From JBGVSA01 sp047605765 (GTDB lineage Bacteria; Pseudomonadota; Gammaproteobacteria; Burkholderiales; Rhodocyclaceae), in NCBI GenBank assembly GCA_047605765.1, contig JASGFB010000130.1:1-10166 (forward strand): DNA of 10,166 nucleotides, read 5' to 3'. Shown here in pieces: positions 5,969-10,166 of the stretch; position 1 is the stretch's first letter; each line of letters begins with the position of its first letter. The translations under genes and the position numbers were made by a program. Under the pieces are notes generated by a model. It had not been told where the DNA came from and did not search any database. It saw only the letters and a program-made list of their open reading frames with translations.

Positions 5969-7531
5969 GTGACGACAGTCCATTCTCTTTCCGCACAGTA
6001 CCGCCCCCTGGCCAGCCGCTCGCTCGGTGTGCGCCTGGCGACCTTCGCATTGATGGCGGGGGCGCTGGTGGCGTCGCCGGCCCCGGCGGCCGATTTCGGT
6101 TTCGCCCAGGTGGCGGCCAAGGCCAGGAAGCTGGCCGCCGCGCCGTACAAGCCGGGCGAGAGCAAGATCCCGTCCGAACTCAAGAACCTCAATTACGACC
6201 AGTACCGGGATATCCGCTTCCGTCCCGACCGCTCGATCTGGCTGCGCGAGCGGCTGCCCTTTGAACTGATGTTCTTCCACATGGGCGGCTTCTTCACCGA
6301 GGCGGTCCACGTCAACGAAGTGTCCGCCGGCGGTGTCCGCCAGATTCCGTTCGAGTGGCAATCCTTCGATTACGGCAAGAACAAGCTGACGCCGCGCCGC
6401 TGGGGCGACGTGGGTTTTGCCGGTTTCCGCATCCATTACCCGCTGAACAAGCCCGAGTACAAGGACGAACTGGCGGTGTTCCTGGGTGCCAGCTATTTCC
6501 GCGCGCTCGGCAAGGGGCAGCGCTATGGCCTGTCGGCACGGGGCCTGGCTATCGACACGGTGGGCGGTTCGGGCGAGGAATTCCCGCGCTTCACCGAATT
6601 CTGGGTCGAGCGCCCGATGCCGGGCGCCAGCACCCTGGTGATGTACGCGCTGCTCGAATCGCCGCGCGCCACCGGGGCCTACCGCTTCGAACTGCGGCCC
6701 GGCGACGAGACCGTGATCGACGTGCGCATGCGCCTGTTCCTGCGCCCCGGCATCAATACGCTGGGCATTGCGCCGCTCACCAGCATGTACATGTACGGCG
6801 AAAACCAGCCGCAGAGCAGCGACTTCCGCCCCGAGATCCACGATTCGGACGGTCTGTCGATCCATACCGGCGACGGCGAGTGGATCTGGCGGCCGCTGAA
6901 CAATCCGGCGCAGATCCTGACGACTTCGTTTTCGATGAAGCAACTGCGCGGTTTCGGGCTGATGCAGCGCGATCGCGGGTTTGCCAGCTACGAAGACCTG
7001 GAAGCGCGCTACGAACTGCGCCCGAGTGCCTGGGTCGAGCCGGTGGGCGACTGGGGCCCCGGCCGCGTCGAGCTGATGCAGTTGAACACGCCGGACGAGA
7101 CCAACGACAACATCGTGGCGTACTGGGTGCCGGCCAAACTGCCGGCCGCCGGCCAGCCGCTGGACCTGTCCTACCGCATTCACTGGCAGGGCGCGCGCGA
7201 TGCGCGGCCGGGCGCGTGGGTCGTGCAGACCAGAAAGGGCAGGGGGTTTGCCGCGCTGGACAAGGACGAATTCAAGTACGTCGTCGATTTTGACGGCCCC
7301 TCGCTGCGCGCGCTGCCGTTCAACGCGCCGGTGGAGGCCGTGGTGAGCCAGCCTGTGAATGGCTCGGTCACCGAAACCAATTTGTTCCGCAATGACGCCA
7401 CTGGGGGGTGGCGTTTGACTGTGCGCTTCAAGCGCCAGGATGCGACGCAACCAGTCGAGCTGCGCGCCTTCCTGCAACAACGCAACAATGTACTGACCGA
7501 AACATGGAGCAACATACTTCCGCCAAATTAG
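5969..7531 (+). CDS. opgG: Periplasmic glucan biosynthesis protein OpgG (MdoG)
   Basis: This 520-residue MdoG/OpgD-family protein works in the periplasm with the glucosyltransferase OpgH to make osmoregulated periplasmic glucans. It begins with an export signal: basic residues R12, R17 and R22, a hydrophobic core at about 23-37, and an ASPAPA-ADF cleavage region near residues 40-41. The mature protein starts with the helix FAQVAAKARKLAAAPY, then the family block LNYDQYRDIRFRPDRSIWL at about 74-92. ERLPFELMFFHMGGFF, SYFRALGKGQRYGLSARGLAIDT and FPRFTEFWVERP follow, all typical of OpgG. Length is close to E. coli OpgG (about 511). GTG 5969 was chosen because it puts the signal peptide at the N-terminus and has ACGGAA about 8 bases upstream. 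An in-frame GTG at 5867 would add 34 residues in front of the signal. The gene overlaps opgH by 28 bases. OpgG versus its paralogue OpgD is decided by the opgH linkage. Confidence 0.94.
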   Translation: MTTVHSLSAQYRPLASRSLGVRLATFALMAGALVASPAPAADFGFAQVAAKARKLAAAPYKPGESKIPSELKNLNYDQYRDIRFRPDRSIWLRERLPFELMFFHMGGFFTEAVHVNEVSAGGVRQIPFEWQSFDYGKNKLTPRRWGDVGFAGFRIHYPLNKPEYKDELAVFLGASYFRALGKGQRYGLSARGLAIDTVGGSGEEFPRFTEFWVERPMPGASTLVMYALLESPRATGAYRFELRPGDETVIDVRMRLFLRPGINTLGIAPLTSMYMYGENQPQSSDFRPEIHDSDGLSIHTGDGEWIWRPLNNPAQILTTSFSMKQLRGFGLMQRDRGFASYEDLEARYELRPSAWVEPVGDWGPGRVELMQLNTPDETNDNIVAYWVPAKLPAAGQPLDLSYRIHWQGARDARPGAWVVQTRKGRGFAALDKDEFKYVVDFDGPSLRALPFNAPVEAVVSQPVNGSVTETNLFRNDATGGWRLTVRFKRQDATQPVELRAFLQQRNNVLTETWSNILPPN

Positions 7532-9828
7532 GTGCCGCCCCCTGGGTGAGCCTGGCCCGCCGCGTGTGGGGTGGACAGGCGCCGGCCGAGCCGGGCAAGA
7601 GCGCACCGCCGATGGCCCGCAGCAGCATGCTGGCCGCGCCGTGGACCGGCTTCTGGCGCGGTCTGGCGCAGGGCCTGATCGGCAAATTCGTTCCTCGCCG
7701 CCTTGACGTGGCGGACGAGGGGGGCCACCCCTTGCCGTGGCGAGCGGCCGCGCGCACGCGTCGGCGTGTGCTGCTGGCGCTGATCGCGCTGTCCAGCGCG
7801 CTCACCACGTACGTGTTCGAGCAGGCGCTGCAGCCGATGCCGGGCGATGTCCTGCAATGGGCGCGCATCGGCCTGTTCGCGCTGCTCTTTGCGTGGATCG
7901 GCGCGGGCTTCTGGACGGCCGTCATGGGGTTCTGGGTGCTCGTTTTCGGCGACCGCCACGCCCTGCGCTACAAGGATTACGCCGACCAGCCGATTGCCGA
8001 GGATGCCCGCACCGCGATCATCATGCCCATCTGTAATGAGCATGTCTCCACGGTGTTCGCCGGCTTGCGCGCGACCTGCGAATCGCTCGCCGCCACGGGG
8101 CAGGCCGGGTTGTTCGACATCTTCATCCTGTCGGACAGCAACGATCCGGACGCCCGCACCGCCGAACTGGCGGCCTGGGCCCAACTGCGTGCCGATCTGG
8201 GCGAGCAGGGCGCGCATGTCTTCTACCGCTGGCGCCAGCGCCGCACCAAGCGCAAGGCTGGCAATGTGGCCGACTTCTGCCGCCGCTGGGGGCGCGCTTA
8301 TCGCTACATGGTGGTGCTCGATGCCGACAGCGTGATGAGCGGCGAGTGCCTGCTCAGCATGGTGCGCATGATGGAAGGCAACTCGCGCGCCGGCATCATC
8401 CAGACGGCACCACAGGCTTCCGGCCTGGATACCCTGCATGCGCGCGCCCAGCAGTTCGCGGCGCGCGTCACCGGCGGCGTGTTCACCGCCGGCATGCAGT
8501 ATTGGCAGTTGGGCGAATCCCACTACTGGGGCCACAACGCCATCATCCGCGTGATGCCGTTCATCAACCATTGCGCGCTGGCGCCCATCAACGGCCGCGA
8601 CATCATGTCGCACGACTTCGTCGAAGCCGCCCTGATGCGCCGCGCCGGCTACCAGGTGTGGGTGGCGCACGATCTGCCGGGCAGTTACGAGCAGCAGCCG
8701 CCCAATCTGGTCGCCGAACTGCAGCGCGACCGCCGCTGGTGCCAAGGCAACCTGCAGAATGCGCAGCTCATCGCCGAACCGGGTTTGCATGGCGTGCACC
8801 GTGCCATGTTGCTGACCGGCGCCATGGCCTACCTGTCGGCGCCGCTGTGGCTGCTGTTCCTCGTCATGGGCGCGGCTGCCTGGCTGATCCCCGAAGAGTC
8901 AGCGCTCGATTCGGCCTCCAGCACGCTGTTGTGGCTGTGGTGCTCGGTGATGGCTGTTCTCATGGTGCCGCGCGTCCTGGGCGCCGCCGCCATCGTCATG
9001 AAGGGCGAGCAGTCGCAGTACGGCGGTCTCTGGGGTCTGGTCAAGGGCACGGTGCTCGAAGCGCTCCTGTCGGCCTTCCAGGCGCCGATCCGCATGGTGG
9101 CGCATACCCTGTTCGTGGTCGCCGCGCTGACTGGCTTGCGCATCGAATGGAAATCGCCCCCGCGCGAAGCCAATGCGCTGCCGTGGCGCGATGCCGTGGC
9201 GCAGTTCGGCATGATGTCGGTGATCGCCGGTGCCGCCACGGTGGCGGCGTTGTTCATCGACGCGCGCTCGGCGGTGTGGATGCTGCCGGTGATCATGCCG
9301 ATTGCGTTGGCGGTGCCGGTGACGGTGCTGACCAGCAAGGTCGAATGGGGCCGGCGCCTGCGTGCCCATCACACGCTGGTGATCCCCGAGGAGTCGAGCG
9401 TGCCGGCTGTGCTGCGGCGTGCCGAGGCGTGCGTGGCCGATGTGCCGACGCCGGCGTGGCATGAGGTGCTGGGCGATACCGGGTTGCGCGAGGTGGTGCG
9501 TCATGCGCTGGGCCGCCGTGATACGTCGCGCGGTTTGCGTGGGCAGCATCGCCGTCAGTATGTGCGGGCTTTGCCGGCGGGCAAGGTGCTGGAGTCGATG
9601 GCGGCGGAGTCGCGCATGCGTGTGTTGAGTGAGCCGTATTTCCTGACGCAGATGCAGTTGCGGGCGTCGACGCTCGGTCTGGTGACGCCGCCTTTGTCGG
9701 AGGCGCCGGCTGGGCACTATCAGATGCGCTCGGCATTGGCGGGTAGTGGGATGGTGCCGGTGAGGGTGCCGTTGGCGGCGGGGCGCCATATGGTGGGGGT
9801 GCCGTCGTTCAAGGTGACGATGCAGTAG
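7504..9828 (+). CDS. opgH: Glucan glucosyltransferase OpgH (MdoH)
   Basis: This 774-residue inner-membrane GT2 enzyme uses UDP-glucose to polymerise the beta-glucan backbone of osmoregulated periplasmic glucans and moves it across the membrane. The N-terminal cytoplasmic part contains the family patch RSSML near 39-43. Two membrane segments follow at about 88-108 and 121-148. The cytoplasmic catalytic domain holds IMPICNE (173-179), the metal-binding DADS (273-276), QLGESHYWGHNAIIR, the catalytic-base region SHDFVEAALMRRAG starting at 369, and RDRRWCQGN, the RxxRW form of the processive QxxRW motif (R408 to W412). Several membrane segments lie between about 435 and 620, followed by a basic C-terminal tail. 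E. coli OpgH has 847 residues; the shortfall is mostly in the N-terminal part. ATG 7504 lies inside the end of opgG without a clear ribosome binding site, which suggests translational coupling. An upstream GTG at 7408 would add 32 residues with atypical sequence. Confidence 0.94.
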   Translation: MEQHTSAKLGAAPWVSLARRVWGGQAPAEPGKSAPPMARSSMLAAPWTGFWRGLAQGLIGKFVPRRLDVADEGGHPLPWRAAARTRRRVLLALIALSSALTTYVFEQALQPMPGDVLQWARIGLFALLFAWIGAGFWTAVMGFWVLVFGDRHALRYKDYADQPIAEDARTAIIMPICNEHVSTVFAGLRATCESLAATGQAGLFDIFILSDSNDPDARTAELAAWAQLRADLGEQGAHVFYRWRQRRTKRKAGNVADFCRRWGRAYRYMVVLDADSVMSGECLLSMVRMMEGNSRAGIIQTAPQASGLDTLHARAQQFAARVTGGVFTAGMQYWQLGESHYWGHNAIIRVMPFINHCALAPINGRDIMSHDFVEAALMRRAGYQVWVAHDLPGSYEQQPPNLVAELQRDRRWCQGNLQNAQLIAEPGLHGVHRAMLLTGAMAYLSAPLWLLFLVMGAAAWLIPEESALDSASSTLLWLWCSVMAVLMVPRVLGAAAIVMKGEQSQYGGLWGLVKGTVLEALLSAFQAPIRMVAHTLFVVAALTGLRIEWKSPPREANALPWRDAVAQFGMMSVIAGAATVAALFIDARSAVWMLPVIMPIALAVPVTVLTSKVEWGRRLRAHHTLVIPEESSVPAVLRRAEACVADVPTPAWHEVLGDTGLREVVRHALGRRDTSRGLRGQHRRQYVRALPAGKVLESMAAESRMRVLSEPYFLTQMQLRASTLGLVTPPLSEAPAGHYQMRSALAGSGMVPVRVPLAAGRHMVGVPSFKVTMQ

Positions 9829-9851
9829 GCATATTTGCTTTGGGGTGTCGC

Positions 9852-9885
9852 AAAGGGGCCGTCCGGTTTTCGGGGCGGCCTTTTT
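9852..9885 (+). terminator. Rho-independent terminator of the opgGH operon
   Basis: An 8-bp stem (GGCCGTCC at 9857-9864 with GGGCGGCC at 9873-9880, one G-T pair) is followed at once by TTTTT and a further T-rich stretch. It lies about 25 bases after the opgH stop and is a textbook intrinsic terminator. Confidence 0.88.
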
Positions 9886-10002
9886 GTTTTGTGGGGCGTG
9901 CTTGGTTTGCGGTATTGCGTTCTTGATGCGTGTTTGCCTATTTTGCTGCTTGGATCGTTGTTGTTCTTGAAGTGGCGTTCTTGCTGATGGTCGTTGGCCG
10001 GG
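9886..10002. other. G/T-rich intergenic spacer after opgGH
   Basis: No gene is visible. By hand count about four fifths of the plus-strand bases between 9881 and 9990 are G or T, with very few A. This continues a bias that begins within the last 140 or so codons of opgH. No promoter or protein-coding signal was found on either strand. Confidence 0.5.
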
Positions 10003-10166
10003 ACTCGCCCCGGCGGGCGAGTTACTTTCTTGTACGGACAAGAAAGGTAACCAAAGAAACCGCCCCCGCATCCCCGCCGCCTTCGGCGGTCCCCTGCGCT
10101 ACTCGGCCAGCCAGGCGGCTGCGCAACTCGCCCTTTTTGTTCGCAAAAGGCCGCGAACAAACGGAG
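10003..10166. repeat. Multi-hairpin intergenic element, probably a dispersed repeat
   Basis: Four stem-loops follow one another. The first has 8-bp arms at 10003-10010 and 10015-10022. The second has 12-bp arms at 10022-10033 and 10038-10050 with one bulged base. The third has 6-bp arms at 10074-10079 and 10084-10089. The fourth has 9-bp arms at 10136-10144 and 10153-10161. In addition GGGCGAGTT at 10015-10023 can pair with AACTCGCCC at 10125-10133, closing a larger structure. The block GTTACTTTCTTG ... AAGAAAG-GTAACCAAAGAAA resembles a repeat I recall as common between genes in Burkholderiales and Xanthomonadaceae. Only one copy lies here and it may continue past the edge. It carries no gene that I can support. 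Confidence 0.6.

Noticed and set aside
5954..7606. Long minus-strand open frame (about 550 codons) opposite opgG, and similar long antisense frames opposite the glycosyltransferase, regulator and opgH genes
   Set aside because: They mirror the G/C third-position bias of the real genes. Their translations are rich in His, Arg, Gln and Ala with no recognisable domain, and the opposite strands encode clear protein families.
9720..10160. Minus-strand frame of 146 codons across the right-end hairpin element
   Set aside because: It runs through several perfect stem-loops and into the opgH end. Its peptide (for example LSCPYKKVTRPPGR) is what the repeat itself gives when translated, so it is probably a repeat artefact.

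Overview
The window looks like chromosomal DNA of a GC-rich betaproteobacterium, probably an Oxalobacteraceae member (Massilia, Duganella or Janthinobacterium type). This is inferred from strongly G/C-ending codons, from the gene families present, and from a multi-hairpin intergenic element at the right edge of a kind I associate with Burkholderiales. No phage, transposon, CRISPR, tRNA or rRNA signature is visible. There are six well-supported complete genes and one possible gene start cut by the left edge.

Left part (1-2119): a roughly 525-base non-coding stretch carries a GTAAA-N5-GTAAA direct repeat that fits the enterobacterial CpxR box. It lies between a possible leftward gene start at the very edge and a rightward gene for a PMT-family (GT39) integral membrane glycosyltransferase.

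Middle (2120-5576): a leftward HDOD-domain gene converges on the glycosyltransferase gene, with two GC-rich hairpins between them. It is divergent from acuI (acrylyl-CoA reductase, the YhdH/AcuI branch of the MDR superfamily). The divergent intergenic region holds a perfect 16-bp palindrome and a consensus TATAAT box. Downstream of acuI is a two-domain regulator with an intact REC domain and a GGDEF-like domain whose signature is degenerate (AEGQF). A good rho-independent terminator follows it.

Right part (5577-9890): after a 390-base regulatory stretch comes the osmoregulated periplasmic glucan operon opgG-opgH, overlapping by 28 bases and ending in a clear terminator. OpgH is the inner-membrane glucosyltransferase that makes and exports the beta-glucan backbone, and OpgG is the periplasmic protein that works with it. 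Upstream of opgG is a TTAC-N6-TTAC direct repeat resembling an OmpR F1-type site, nested inside an 8-bp inverted repeat. This is of interest because OPG synthesis is osmoregulated in other bacteria.

Two of the genes or operons act at the envelope (the PMT-like glycosyltransferase and opgGH) and two encode putative signalling proteins (HDOD, and REC with degenerate GGDEF). I see no convincing new multi-gene system. The most useful unexplained signals are the regulatory repeats, the degenerate GGDEF regulator, the abrupt shift to G/T at the end of opgH, and the structured element at the right edge.
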